A stretch of DNA of 64,000 nucleotides, taken from Mycolicibacterium tokaiense (GTDB lineage Bacteria; Actinomycetota; Actinomycetes; Mycobacteriales; Mycobacteriaceae). This document shows, in pieces, positions 40,191 to 51,074 of the stretch. Each line of letters begins with the position of its first letter. The stretch's first letter is position 1. Under the pieces are notes generated by a model. The model worked only from the letters and a program-made list of their open reading frames with translations. It was not told the DNA's origin and did not search any database. Where the stretch lies: NCBI RefSeq assembly GCF_010725885.1, contig NZ_AP022600.1:1240001-1304000 (forward strand). The letters run 5' to 3'. The position numbers and the translations under genes were made by a program.

Positions 40191-41420
40191 GTGATCACCC
40201 CTGCTCATCGTCTTCAGGTGATGTCCGGCCGCGACCCCCACGAGGCGCACCGGGTGGCGACACCGCTGGAATTGCTGTTCGACCTGACGTTCGTCATCGC
40301 CTTCGGGGTGGCCGCGTCGGAGTTGGCGCACATGCTGGCCGAGAACCACCTCGGCGCGGGGCTGGCCGGGTTCGCCTTCGCCACCTTCGCGGTGAGCTGG
40401 GCCTGGATCAACTTCAGCTGGTTCGCTTCGGCCTACGACACCGACGACTGGGTCTACCGCCTGACCACCATGCTGCAGATGGTCGGTGTTGTTGTTCTGG
40501 CACTGGGGATTCCGCCGGTGTACTCCTCGATCTACGAGGGTCGGCACGTCGACAATCGGGTTCTGGTGGCCGGTTATGTGGTGATGCGCGTGGCGATGGT
40601 CCTGCAGTGGCTGCGTGCGGCGCGGCAGGACCCCACCCGCCGGCGCGCCTGCCTGACCTATGCCGTCTCGATCACCGTCGCGCAGGTGGGCTGGATCGCG
40701 GTCATCGTGGTCGACACCTCGGTGCCGACGACGTTCCTGTTGGTGGCGGCGATGACGCTGGTCGAAATGAGCGGGCCGTGGCTGGCCGAAAAGCGGATGG
40801 GCGGTACTCCGTGGCACTCGCACCACATCGCCGAGCGCTACGGCCTTCTGGTGATCATCGCTCTGGGTGAAGGGGTGATCGGCACGGTGGCCACCTTGAC
40901 CGCGGTGGTGCACGACCAGGGGTGGACCTTCGACGCGGCGTCGGTGGTCATTGCCGGGATCGGGCTGACCTTCGGAATGTGGTGGGTGTACTTCGTGATT
41001 CCCACCGCCGACCTGCTGCACGCCCGCCGCGAGCGCTCGTTCCCGTGGGGTTATTCGCACATCCTGGTGTTCGGCTCCATCGTTGCCACCGGCGCCGGAC
41101 TGCACGCCGCCGCGTACTACCTGGAGCGCCATTCGACGCTGGACTCGATGGCGACGGTGCTGGCGGTCGCCATTCCGGTGGGGGTTTACCTGGTCTTGAT
41201 CTGCGCGCTCTACGTGCTGCTGGTAGGCCATTTCGACCTCTTCCACGCGGGCCTGCTGACGGTGGCCGGATTGGTGCTGGCCGGTGCGGTGATACTGGCG
41301 GGCACAGGCGTTGACATGGCCGTCTGCCTGTTGGTGGTCACCCTGGCCCCAGCCGTGACGGTGCTCGGTTACGAGCTGGTGGGACACCGGCGCGCTACAG
41401 CGTCGCTGGGGCACGACTGA
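40191..41420 (+). CDS. Low-temperature-requirement A (LtrA) family membrane protein
   Basis: 409 residues with about ten to twelve membrane segments. The N-terminal TPLELLFDLTFVIAFGVAAS is the diagnostic LtrA motif, and RYGLLVIIALGEGVIGTVAT near residue 220 is the second conserved block. The function of LtrA proteins is not established; some are linked to growth at low temperature or stress. GTG start at 40191. It is followed by the antigen 85 gene but separated from it by a regulatory region. Confidence 0.88.
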   Translation: MITPAHRLQVMSGRDPHEAHRVATPLELLFDLTFVIAFGVAASELAHMLAENHLGAGLAGFAFATFAVSWAWINFSWFASAYDTDDWVYRLTTMLQMVGVVVLALGIPPVYSSIYEGRHVDNRVLVAGYVVMRVAMVLQWLRAARQDPTRRRACLTYAVSITVAQVGWIAVIVVDTSVPTTFLLVAAMTLVEMSGPWLAEKRMGGTPWHSHHIAERYGLLVIIALGEGVIGTVATLTAVVHDQGWTFDAASVVIAGIGLTFGMWWVYFVIPTADLLHARRERSFPWGYSHILVFGSIVATGAGLHAAAYYLERHSTLDSMATVLAVAIPVGVYLVLICALYVLLVGHFDLFHAGLLTVAGLVLAGAVILAGTGVDMAVCLLVVTLAPAVTVLGYELVGHRRATASLGHD

Positions 41421-41514
41421 CCCCACGCTGCGCCGACGCGCCCGGTGCGGATAACAACCCGGTGTCGATTGGGCCTCCGGGCAGACATTCAATCGTTGTC
41501 CAACCGCGACTGCG

Positions 41515-41581
41515 GAAACCGGTTTCTGAGACGGTTCCAGCGGAAACCACATGATTCACTTTCGTCACACGAGTCACAAGC
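41515..41581 (+). promoter_or_regulatory. Regulatory region of the first antigen 85 gene with MtrA-like box
   Basis: GTCACACGA and GTCACAAGC are adjacent 9-mers at 41,564-41,581, giving GTCACA hexamers exactly 9 bp apart, the arrangement of MtrA response-regulator sites known from fbpB and other envelope genes. A perfect 12-bp palindrome GAAACCGGTTTC lies at 41,515-41,526, and GCGGAAACC is repeated at 41,512 and 41,540. Confidence 0.5.
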
Positions 41582-41587
41582 CTGTAA

Positions 41588-42610
<1,023 letters not shown>

Positions 42611-42627
42611 TCACATCTCGGCACGAA

Positions 42628-42655
42628 GTGGCCCCCGTCAACCGACGGGGGCCAC
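42628..42655 (+). terminator. Intrinsic terminator-like hairpin after fbp copy 1
   Basis: Perfect 12-bp stem GTGGCCCCCGTC/GACGGGGGCCAC with loop AACC, 18 bases after the stop. No U-tract follows, as is common in mycobacteria. Confidence 0.8.
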
Positions 42656-42720
42656 TGTCGTCGAGACGTAAACGCCTGCGCCCGTTGCCGGTGTGTCGCC
42701 GCAACAGGTTACGTGTCGCG

Positions 42721-44463
42721 CTACTGCGCCAGCCGTTGCCGCAGACCCGTCGCCCGCACCACCCGCCGGGCGAGTGCCGCCCGCACGCCCGCCTCGGTAC
42801 CCACCACCCGAACCCGCGTGGTGGCGCGGGTGATCGCGGTGTAGAACAGCTCGCGCGTCAGCAGCCGCGAGTCCTCCGACGGCAGCAGCACGGTCACGTC
42901 GTCGGCCTGGCTGCCCTGGCTCTTGTGGATGGTCAGCGCGTGCATGGTCTCGACATGGGCCAGGCGGCTGGTTGCGAACTCCACCACTGCGCCTGCACCC
43001 CCGAGTGCCACCCGCAGTTGATCACCGGCCCGCACCGTCACGCCGGTGTCACCGTTGTACAGCCCCAGCCCGTAGTCGTTCTCGGTCACGAGGACCGGCC
43101 GGCCGGCGTACCAGTCGGCCCAGCGGCCCTCGCCGGTCTCCTCCGCGAGCCACCGCTCGATCTGCCGATTCCAGTGCCGCACCCCGTGTGGACCCTCCCG
43201 GTGCGCGCAGAGCAATCGGTGGGACTCCAACGCCGCCAACGCGTCCCCGGCATCGCCGCGCAGTGCCGCCGCGCGCACCTGCAGGGCGTGGCTCACCAGG
43301 ATGTCGCGCAGCTGCGCCGAACGCTCCTCGATGAACTCGATGTGTTCGTTTCCCGAGCGCAGCAGCGTGAGTACCTCGTCGCCGTCGCCGCGGCGCACCG
43401 CGCCGGCCAGAGCGCCGATGGACTCGCCGAACCGGTGCGACGTGCGTAACGCCGCCACCTGCAGGTCACGGCGCGCACCCAGACCGTCCACCAGGTCGGC
43501 CAGCACCGCCCCCGCCTCCACCGAGGCCAACTGGTCCGGATCGCCCACCAGGATCAATCGTGTTGCCGGACGGACCGATTCGAGCAACCGCGCCATCATG
43601 GTCAGCGGTACCATCGACGTCTCGTCGACCACGATGACGTCGTAGGGCAACCGGTTGGCCCGGTTGTGGACGAACCTGCCGGAGTTCTTCCACGACCGAC
43701 CGAGCAACCGATGCAGGGTGACGGCGTGCAGCCCCGAGAGCCGAGCCCGGTCCTGGGGCGCCAAGTGGTCGATCTGCGCCTGCACCGCCTGCTGCAACCG
43801 CGCCGATGCCTTGCCGGTGGGCGCCGCCAGCGCGATCCGGGGCCGGGTGTGCCCGGTCAGTTCGGCCTGTTCGGCCAGCAGCGCCAACAACCCCGCCACG
43901 GTGGTGGTCTTTCCGGTGCCGGGACCGCCGGTCAGAACGGTTGTCCACTGCGACAACGCGATCTGGGCGGCCGCACGTTGCTCGGGGTAGACGCCCGCCG
44001 GGAACACCCGGTCCAGCCCCGCGGCCAGCGCGGCCTCGGCCACCGGCACCTCGGGAGAGCGGGTGGCCAGCAGATCGGCGCACACCTGCTCCTCTTCGCG
44101 GAAGTAGCGGTCCAGGTACAGCAGGTGCCGGTCGTAGAGTCGCAGGACCGGCGGCGCGCCGAGCAACGGGCTGGCCCGCACGGCCTCCAGCCACGGTGTC
44201 ACCTCTGGCCACGGCAATGCCACCTCGGCGTCTGTGGCGGTGTCGGTCCGGACGGTCGACAGGTCCACGCACACCGACCCGCCGCGCAGCCCGCGCACCG
44301 CCAGTGCCGTTGCCAGCGCCACGGATTCGTCGGTTTCGCCGGCCAGCTCGGTCAGCCGCATCGCCACGTGGACATCGGCGGCCTCCAGCACACCGGCGTC
44401 GTTGAACTGGCGCAGCAGCCCCCGAGCGCCGTGCACACGACGCCATTCGTACAGATCGGTCAT
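42721..44463 (-). CDS. recD: Exodeoxyribonuclease V alpha subunit RecD
   Basis: 580 residues. Superfamily 1 helicase motifs: Walker A VLTGGPGTGKTTTVAGLLAL near residue 165, IVVDETSMVPLTMMARLLES (motif II region) near 260, GDPDQLASVEAGAVL (motif III) near 285, and near the C-terminus HALTIHKSQGSQADDV and YTAITRATTRVRVVG. It is the 5'-3' helicase of RecBCD. The ATG at 44463 overlaps the recB stop as ATGA. In mycobacteria RecBCD works mainly in single-strand annealing, while AdnAB resects for recombination. Confidence 0.96.
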   Translation of the reverse strand: MTDLYEWRRVHGARGLLRQFNDAGVLEAADVHVAMRLTELAGETDESVALATALAVRGLRGGSVCVDLSTVRTDTATDAEVALPWPEVTPWLEAVRASPLLGAPPVLRLYDRHLLYLDRYFREEEQVCADLLATRSPEVPVAEAALAAGLDRVFPAGVYPEQRAAAQIALSQWTTVLTGGPGTGKTTTVAGLLALLAEQAELTGHTRPRIALAAPTGKASARLQQAVQAQIDHLAPQDRARLSGLHAVTLHRLLGRSWKNSGRFVHNRANRLPYDVIVVDETSMVPLTMMARLLESVRPATRLILVGDPDQLASVEAGAVLADLVDGLGARRDLQVAALRTSHRFGESIGALAGAVRRGDGDEVLTLLRSGNEHIEFIEERSAQLRDILVSHALQVRAAALRGDAGDALAALESHRLLCAHREGPHGVRHWNRQIERWLAEETGEGRWADWYAGRPVLVTENDYGLGLYNGDTGVTVRAGDQLRVALGGAGAVVEFATSRLAHVETMHALTIHKSQGSQADDVTVLLPSEDSRLLTRELFYTAITRATTRVRVVGTEAGVRAALARRVVRATGLRQRLAQ

Positions 44464-47400
44464 GGCCGAACCCCGTCCAGCAGATCCGAGATGGCGAGCA
44501 CCAGTGCCGCGGGCGGCTGCCAGCTGAACACCCCGGCGGGATGGCCGTCGAATACCGGGGTCGCGGCTCCGCACATCCCGCGCAGGAACAGATACAGCAC
44601 CCCGCCCAGATGCCGCTCCGGCTGGTAGCCACGCTGCCGCCAGCGCAAAAAGCGATGCAGAACAACACAATACAGTAGCGCCTGCAAGGGGTAGTCCGAA
44701 TGCAGCATCGCTGCGGCCAGCTGCTCGGGGGCGTAGTCGGCTGCCGTCAACGGCCGGCCCGGCTCCCCGAGGCGGTTGGTCTTGTAGTCCACCACCAGAT
44801 AGCGGGGTTGGTCCCCGTCGTGCACCCGCAGCACCACGTCGATGGACCCGGTGAGATAGCCGCGCAACGACTGCGCGCCGAGCAGCGGCCCGGACAGCCG
44901 ATCGGCGTACACGGCCATCGGATCCCCGGCCGGCAGGTGCTGACGCACCAACGCCGCCATGTCGGCCAAGGTGGGCTCGGCGTCGGTCGAGGGTGCGACA
45001 TCACCACCGGCCAGGGGCATCTCGAAATCCAACTCGCTCAACCGGTCGGTCAGCGGCACGTCGCGCAAGGTGAGCCCGGGCGCCAGTGGCCCCAGCGGCG
45101 TGGCGTGCACGGCCAGCAGCGCGTCGGCCACCTCCTGGGCGGTGGCCTCCACACCCCACCACGCCGCATGCCTGGTCACCTCGGCGGCCAGTTCGGCGGT
45201 CAGGTCCGCAGCATCGGGATCCGCGGTCTCGAGCACCGCGTGCACCAGCGATCCGAACGCGGTGCCGCCGGGCAAGGTGTCCATCGGCGAGATCACCTCG
45301 GCGCCTGCTGTCGCAGCCGGTGTGGTGGGAATCTCCTCGACCTCATCGTCTTTGGGTCCGGCCTCCGGCTCACTTCCCACCCCGCCGGGTTCGGCCCAGG
45401 CCGCCCGGACCAGCCCCGAGTACGACGTGCGCCGCCACCCGGTGTCGATGCTGCGGTGAAAGTGCCGCACCCCCAGGCCGGTTGGCGTCTCCACAGCCGG
45501 GAGAACGGAGGCGCCGAGGATCACCGACTCCTCGACCACCGGGCCCCCGCGCTGCGACCAGGCGGCGAAGCAGGCCTGGGCGTCGGCATCGGTGACCCCC
45601 CGGGTGCAGCTGTCGGGCACCTCGGCGGCACCGTGGTCGCGGCCGCGCAGCAAGCGGGACAGACCGGCGTTCACCTCGTCTTTGGTGGGTGCCCACCAGG
45701 TGACGAGCTGTGACTGGGCGCGGGTGAGGGCGACATAAGCCAGTCGTAGCCGCTCCGCGGTGTCCTCGGCCCGGGCCGCATCGGCGGCGTCGCCGAAGTC
45801 GCGCGCCGTCTCCCCGCCGATGAAGGTGCACCGGCGGCCGAGCTCGTCGTGGTAGGTGACCACATCGGCGGTACCCACATAGCGGTTGAAGTGAAACGGC
45901 AGATGGACCACCGGGAACTGCAGCCCCTTGCTGGCCCACACGGTCATGATCTGAACCCCGGCGGCGTCGCTGTCCAGGCGCCGGTTCCGTTCGGCGACAC
46001 GTGCCTTCGGCAAGGCGTCGGTGCACTGCTCACGCAACCAGTCCCGCAGGGCGGGGACACCGAACCGGCGCTCATGGCCGACGTCGAGCAACATCTCGCC
46101 CACGTGCGCCAGATCCGTCATCAGCCGCTGACCGCCGCGCCGGCCGAGCACCCGGCGGCTCATTCCGGCGACGTTGGCAGCCTCGAACACTGCCGCGATC
46201 CCTCGCGTGCGGGCGTGGTCGGTCCAGATCCTGATGGTGGCCGCCACCCGGTCGGTCAGCGTATCTCCCTGCTGCGCCAGGTCTTCCACGGTGTGGCCGA
46301 AGAAGGAGGTGACGGCCGCCGCCCGGACCAGGGCACTACGGTGCGTCTGGTCGAATGCGGTGAGCAAAGCCAACCACTCTGCGGCCGCCTCGGAGGCGAA
46401 GATGTTGGAGTCGCCGGTGTACACCGCGGCCACCCCGACCTGCGCCAGCGCACTCTGGCAGCGGCGGGCGTCGGCGTGACTCTCGACGATCACCGCGATG
46501 TCGCCGGCCCGCAGCGCTCGGCCGTCGAAGGTGGCACCGGAAGCCAGCGTGCCGGCGATGTCGGCCGCCATGTCGGCTGCGATGTGGGTGCGCGCTTCCT
46601 CGATGGGGATGCTCTGGGTTTTGTTGTAGCCCAACGCCTGCCGCGAGACAACGCGCAGGCGCCACGGCGCAGGGTGGGGCATGCCGGCCAGGCGGTGCTC
46701 CGAATGGGCGGCCTCGACGTGGTGGACCACGATCGCCGGATCGCCCAGGGCCGCACCACCCAACACTGCCTGCAGGCTGTCCACCAGGGCACTGTCGCTG
46801 CGCCAATTGGTCGCGAGCGTGAACTTCTCACCCGCGGTGCGGGACGCGTCGAGGTAGGCGTCGATGTCGCCGCCACGGAACGCGTAGATGGACTGCTTGG
46901 GGTCGCCGATCAGCACCAGCGTGGTGTGGCCGCGAAAGGCCCGGTCCACCACCTGCCACTGCACCGGGTCGGTGTCCTGGAATTCGTCGATCATCACGAT
47001 GCTCCACCGTTGGCGCATCCGCTCCCGGGCGGGGGATTCCTCGGGTTCCAGCGCCTCGGCCAGCCGCGACAGCAGGTCGTCGAAGTGCATGATGCCCAGG
47101 CGCCGCTTGCGAACCTCCAACTCCACCAGGACATCCCGGGCGAACTCCACGCGGGCGTGGGCGACCGAGCCCGGCTCGGGTGTGGCAGGGTGCAGTTCGG
47201 TGCCCGCCTTGTCCACCACGGCCGTGGCCAGCCGCAGCGCGTCATCGCGGTTCAGCGGCGGGGTGTCGGCCAGACCTCCGAAACGGCGCAGGTATACGTC
47301 GTCGACGATCTCGCGGACCAGCTCGCCGAGGTCCTCGACCAGCGCCACCCCGGCGTCGCTGTCCCCGGCCACCCCCAGTGAGGTCAGCACCAGTCGGCAG

Positions 47401-47774
47401 AACTCGTGGGTGGTGGCGATGGTGGCGGAGTCGAATTCCGCCAAGGCGGTGCGCAACCGGGCCTGACGGACCGCCAGCTCGTCGGGTGGCGCGGTCAGCA
47501 GATGAGTGATCAGGTCGGTCCGCGGCACGTCGGCCCCGTCGAAGGCGGCCACCACGGCCACGATCTGTTCACGCACCCGCTCCCGCAGCTCAGCGGTGGC
47601 CGCGCGGCTGAAGGTGATCAGCAGCATGTCGTCGAGAGTGGCGTCGGTCTCGGCGAGATAGCGCGTCACCAGCCCCGCCAACACGAACGTCTTGCCGGTT
47701 CCGGCGCTGGCTTCCAGCACCGTCGTCGATTCCGGCGCGGGCAGCGATCCCAGCAGATCAAAGGGCCGGGTCAT
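44460..47774 (-). CDS. recB: Exodeoxyribonuclease V beta subunit RecB
   Basis: 1104 residues. Walker A VLEASAGTGKTFVLAGLVTR near residue 20, UvrD-like motif LLITFSRAATAELRERVREQ, the DEFQD box in IVMIDEFQDTDPVQWQVVDR, GDPKQSIYAFRGGDIDAYL, and YVALTRAQSQLVTWW late. The C-terminal nuclease domain shows VVLRVHDGDQPRYLVVDYKT with the Asp and Asp-x-Lys metal-binding pattern. It is both the 3'-5' helicase and the nuclease of RecBCD. The ATG at 47774 overlaps the recC stop as ATGA. Confidence 0.96.
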   Translation of the reverse strand: MTRPFDLLGSLPAPESTTVLEASAGTGKTFVLAGLVTRYLAETDATLDDMLLITFSRAATAELRERVREQIVAVVAAFDGADVPRTDLITHLLTAPPDELAVRQARLRTALAEFDSATIATTHEFCRLVLTSLGVAGDSDAGVALVEDLGELVREIVDDVYLRRFGGLADTPPLNRDDALRLATAVVDKAGTELHPATPEPGSVAHARVEFARDVLVELEVRKRRLGIMHFDDLLSRLAEALEPEESPARERMRQRWSIVMIDEFQDTDPVQWQVVDRAFRGHTTLVLIGDPKQSIYAFRGGDIDAYLDASRTAGEKFTLATNWRSDSALVDSLQAVLGGAALGDPAIVVHHVEAAHSEHRLAGMPHPAPWRLRVVSRQALGYNKTQSIPIEEARTHIAADMAADIAGTLASGATFDGRALRAGDIAVIVESHADARRCQSALAQVGVAAVYTGDSNIFASEAAAEWLALLTAFDQTHRSALVRAAAVTSFFGHTVEDLAQQGDTLTDRVAATIRIWTDHARTRGIAAVFEAANVAGMSRRVLGRRGGQRLMTDLAHVGEMLLDVGHERRFGVPALRDWLREQCTDALPKARVAERNRRLDSDAAGVQIMTVWASKGLQFPVVHLPFHFNRYVGTADVVTYHDELGRRCTFIGGETARDFGDAADAARAEDTAERLRLAYVALTRAQSQLVTWWAPTKDEVNAGLSRLLRGRDHGAAEVPDSCTRGVTDADAQACFAAWSQRGGPVVEESVILGASVLPAVETPTGLGVRHFHRSIDTGWRRTSYSGLVRAAWAEPGGVGSEPEAGPKDDEVEEIPTTPAATAGAEVISPMDTLPGGTAFGSLVHAVLETADPDAADLTAELAAEVTRHAAWWGVEATAQEVADALLAVHATPLGPLAPGLTLRDVPLTDRLSELDFEMPLAGGDVAPSTDAEPTLADMAALVRQHLPAGDPMAVYADRLSGPLLGAQSLRGYLTGSIDVVLRVHDGDQPRYLVVDYKTNRLGEPGRPLTAADYAPEQLAAAMLHSDYPLQALLYCVVLHRFLRWRQRGYQPERHLGGVLYLFLRGMCGAATPVFDGHPAGVFSWQPPAALVLAISDLLDGVRP

Positions 47775-50700
47775 CGCTGCCTCCGCTCCGCCGCCAGCAA
47801 CGGTCCCCACAACCGGGCCGTGAACGCACCCAGGCGGGTGTCCTCACCGTCGACTTCTTCACCGGGCCGCGGCGGCACCGTCAGCGCGGAGAACGGCGCC
47901 GGGGGGCCGCCCCACACCCGCACATGCGCCACGTCGTCCTGGTCGCCGCCGAACTTACTGCGCCAGGTGCGCTGCGCCGCGGGCCACGGATCGCGGTGGC
48001 GGAACCGGTTCTCAGCCCAGGTGTAGGAGGTCCGGATCGGCAGCGGCAGCGGCTCGGTACGACCCTGATCGTAGAGGGCCACAATGTCTTTCAGGACCGC
48101 CTCGGCGCCGCCGGCCGGAACCCCGAAGATCCGGGTCAACACCCCGTCACCGGATCGGCCGGTGCACACGGCCGTCCAGTCGTACCCGGGTTCGGTCAGC
48201 GCGAGCGCCAGGATGTGGACCCACGGCTCCAGCAGATGCCGGCCGTCGAGCCGGGAGAAGGTGGTGGCCACCACCGTGGTGCCGTACACCGGAGTGACGG
48301 TGCCGGTGAGTCGGCGTCCGTCACCGAGGTCGACGTCGACGTCGACGGCGTGCGGTGTCAACTCCCGGTAAGCGGCGTCCGCCCGGGCGAGCATCTCGGC
48401 CTGGTCCCGGATGCTCTTGGCCAGCCGCCAGCCGAGTTGACCGGGCGGCAGTGTGCCGCGGCGCCATTCGGACTGCAGCACCCAGTTCAGGTCCTTGCCC
48501 GCCCGCAGGTCGGTCAGCATCTGCTCGCCCACCTGCCAACGCTGCAGCCCGTCGAGCTCGATGGGCATCGCGTCGGACAGACTGTCCTCGTCGCGGGGCA
48601 GCGCCATGTCCAACGACGTGAAGAACGCTCGGACCGGGTTCTTCACGAATTTCACCAGGTCTACCAGCGCGACGTCCCCTCCGGCGGGCGGCACCAGGGG
48701 CCCGGTGGGAAACGGTGTCGGTTCACTCAACGTCCCCGCCGCCGCCGTCGCGGCGGTGAGCACGGTGGGGTCGAAGGTGAACGGGGTGGGAACCCCCAGC
48801 GCGCCCGGCGTGACGTTGCGGATGTCGAAGGGCTGCAACGGGTGTGTGACGAGGATCCTGCTGCGCACCGGCGCACCGGTGGTCTGGTCCAGCGCATCGA
48901 GCACCTCGGCCAGCGGCACCGCAGGCGGACGGCGGTGGCCGCTGATCTCGTCGGCACCCGTGTAGGTGATCACCAGCTTCTCGGTCGCCGCCAGCACCGC
49001 GTCCAGCAGCAGTTGCCGATCTTCGGACCGGATGTCGCGCTCCCCGGTCATGGGGCTGCGGGCCAGCGCGTCGTCACCGTCGGTCAGATCGATCCGGGGG
49101 AACACCCCGTCGTCGAGACCGACCAGACACACCACCCGGTGCGGGATGGACCGCATCGGCACCATGGTGCACACGGTCAGGGTGCCGGTACGGAAATTCG
49201 CCCGGGTCGGCCGGCCCGCCAGCTGGCGATGCAACAGAGCACGAACATCGTTGAGCTGCAACGGGATGCCCACATGCGATCCGGCCCGGTCCAGGATGTC
49301 GGCGAACTCACGCTGCAGCTGGCCGGTCTGCCAGCTGTCGTCGCCGTCGGCGCGGGTCAGCAGATCCACCCCGGCACGCAGGATGTCGATCCACTCCCGC
49401 AGCGGCCGGGTGCCGGTCAAGCCGTCGACCACCCACGTCAGGCGGTCCACGAATTCGGCCAGCCGGCCGGCCAATTCGACCTTGTTGGAGCCCACGTCGT
49501 CCAGGGGCAGGGTGGTCGCCAGCCAGGCGTGAGCATCGTCGGACATGGCCACCCCGGCCAGCACCCGGTCGATGCCGAACCGCCAGGTGTTCTGCACATA
49601 GGTGTCCAGTCCGAAACGGCGGCGGTGATCCTTGTCGATCCCCCAGCGGATTCCGGCGTCGCGCACCCAGGCGGTGACCGCCTCCAGATCGTCATCGGTG
49701 AACCCGAACCGGGCCCGCACCGGCGCCGCCTCGGCGAGGTTCAGCACGTCGCTGGCGGTGGCACGGGCGTCGGCCAGGCCGAGTACCTGATCCGCCACGG
49801 CAAGCAGCGGATTGGTCTGCACCAACGCACGATCGGCGAGCCGGACCCGCAGCCGGTGCGCCGGGTGCAGGTCGCCTGCGACCTCTCCGAGACCGAAGCC
49901 GGCGACGATCAGCGGGGCAAACGTCTCGATGTCCGGGCACATCACCAGGATGTCGCGGGGTTCGAGGGTGGGATCGTCGGCGAGCAGGCCCAGCAGCACC
50001 TCGCGCAGGACGTCGACCTGGCGCGCCGCACCGTGACAGCTGTGCACCTGGACCGAGTGGTCGTCGTCGGCGAGGGTGCGGCGCGCGGGCGAGAGTCGGT
50101 TGGCGGCGATGTCGGCCTGCAGCCACCCCAGCAGGGTGTCCGGGTGCCCGGGCCCGGGGCGGTGTTCGTCGGTGGCCGCCGCGGGCAGGCTGCGGCGCAG
50201 CTCCCGCAGGTCACGGCCCAGGGTTGCGAGCAGCGGGTGCCTGGCGTCGCGGCGGCTTTCGTCCTGGGCGCGGGGTATCGGTCCGGGCGAGTCGCTGAAG
50301 GCGGCCCACAGCGCATCGCTGGCATGCGGGAGCCACAGGTGAAGATCGTGGTGGGTGGCCAGCGCCTCCAGCAGTTCCAGATCGGTGGTCGAGAGCCTGG
50401 TGTGACCGAACAGCGACAGCCGCTGCGGCAGGTCCGCCGGGCCCTCGTAGAGCCGGCCCAGAGTGTCGACGTGCCGGTGCACCGGCGTGGGCACCGGCAT
50501 CTGTGCGCACAGCGCCCGCCACAGTTCGGGTTGCCACTGCAGGTCGGCGTCGACGGTGCCCGCGCCGCGGTTCCATTCGGCCAGCATCTGCGGGCGTTGC
50601 GCGGCATAGGAGGCGAACAGAGCGGCCAACCGGCGCGCGGTGGCGTAGCGCCTGCCGCGGCGCAGCGTCGCCTCGTTTCCGGTGTGGAAATGCCCGAGGT

Positions 50701-51046
50701 GGGTCGCCAGCGACCGGCACCACGGTTGGTCGAGGTTGGCATCGATGACGTCGAGCAGTGGCCACACCATGGCATCCGGCGCCCAGGGATCGGTGTCGGC
50801 GGTGCCGGTGATCTCGGCGATCAGCGCCCGGGGCGAGCGGAACGCCACCCCGGCACACACGCCGTCCTGCGCTCCACCGCGCCCCAGCCGGTGGGACAGC
50901 CGTTGTGACAGCCAGCGCTCGACACCCCGGGCCGGGACCAGCACCAGTTCCTGGGCGAACGGATCGGCCAGGGGTACCGACAGCAGTTCGCCGAGTCCGT
51001 CGGCCAGGAGATCGGTGCGTTGCGCGCGGTGGAGGTGCAGAGCCAT
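47771..51046 (-). CDS. recC: Exodeoxyribonuclease V gamma subunit RecC
   Basis: 1091 residues from the ATG at 51046 (MALHLHRAQRTDLLADGLGE). RecC features include FAQELVLVPARGVERWLSQR near residue 35, DILVMCPDIETFAPLIVAGF near 370, and GTLTVCTMVPMRSIPHRVVC near 630. It lacks functional Walker motifs, as expected for the inactive helicase that scans DNA for Chi-type signals. Order recC-recB-recD with 4-base overlaps is the same as in M. tuberculosis. The TTG at 51,055 is rejected as start. Confidence 0.95.
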   Translation of the reverse strand: MALHLHRAQRTDLLADGLGELLSVPLADPFAQELVLVPARGVERWLSQRLSHRLGRGGAQDGVCAGVAFRSPRALIAEITGTADTDPWAPDAMVWPLLDVIDANLDQPWCRSLATHLGHFHTGNEATLRRGRRYATARRLAALFASYAAQRPQMLAEWNRGAGTVDADLQWQPELWRALCAQMPVPTPVHRHVDTLGRLYEGPADLPQRLSLFGHTRLSTTDLELLEALATHHDLHLWLPHASDALWAAFSDSPGPIPRAQDESRRDARHPLLATLGRDLRELRRSLPAAATDEHRPGPGHPDTLLGWLQADIAANRLSPARRTLADDDHSVQVHSCHGAARQVDVLREVLLGLLADDPTLEPRDILVMCPDIETFAPLIVAGFGLGEVAGDLHPAHRLRVRLADRALVQTNPLLAVADQVLGLADARATASDVLNLAEAAPVRARFGFTDDDLEAVTAWVRDAGIRWGIDKDHRRRFGLDTYVQNTWRFGIDRVLAGVAMSDDAHAWLATTLPLDDVGSNKVELAGRLAEFVDRLTWVVDGLTGTRPLREWIDILRAGVDLLTRADGDDSWQTGQLQREFADILDRAGSHVGIPLQLNDVRALLHRQLAGRPTRANFRTGTLTVCTMVPMRSIPHRVVCLVGLDDGVFPRIDLTDGDDALARSPMTGERDIRSEDRQLLLDAVLAATEKLVITYTGADEISGHRRPPAVPLAEVLDALDQTTGAPVRSRILVTHPLQPFDIRNVTPGALGVPTPFTFDPTVLTAATAAAGTLSEPTPFPTGPLVPPAGGDVALVDLVKFVKNPVRAFFTSLDMALPRDEDSLSDAMPIELDGLQRWQVGEQMLTDLRAGKDLNWVLQSEWRRGTLPPGQLGWRLAKSIRDQAEMLARADAAYRELTPHAVDVDVDLGDGRRLTGTVTPVYGTTVVATTFSRLDGRHLLEPWVHILALALTEPGYDWTAVCTGRSGDGVLTRIFGVPAGGAEAVLKDIVALYDQGRTEPLPLPIRTSYTWAENRFRHRDPWPAAQRTWRSKFGGDQDDVAHVRVWGGPPAPFSALTVPPRPGEEVDGEDTRLGAFTARLWGPLLAAERRQR

Positions 51047-51074
51047 CGACGGCAAAACTACCGACCGGCGCGGC

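Noticed and set aside
47924..50908. 994-codon open frame on the plus strand opposite recC
   Set aside because: Low-complexity, Gly/Arg/His/Gln-rich translation typical of antisense to GC-rich codons; recC on the other strand is certain.
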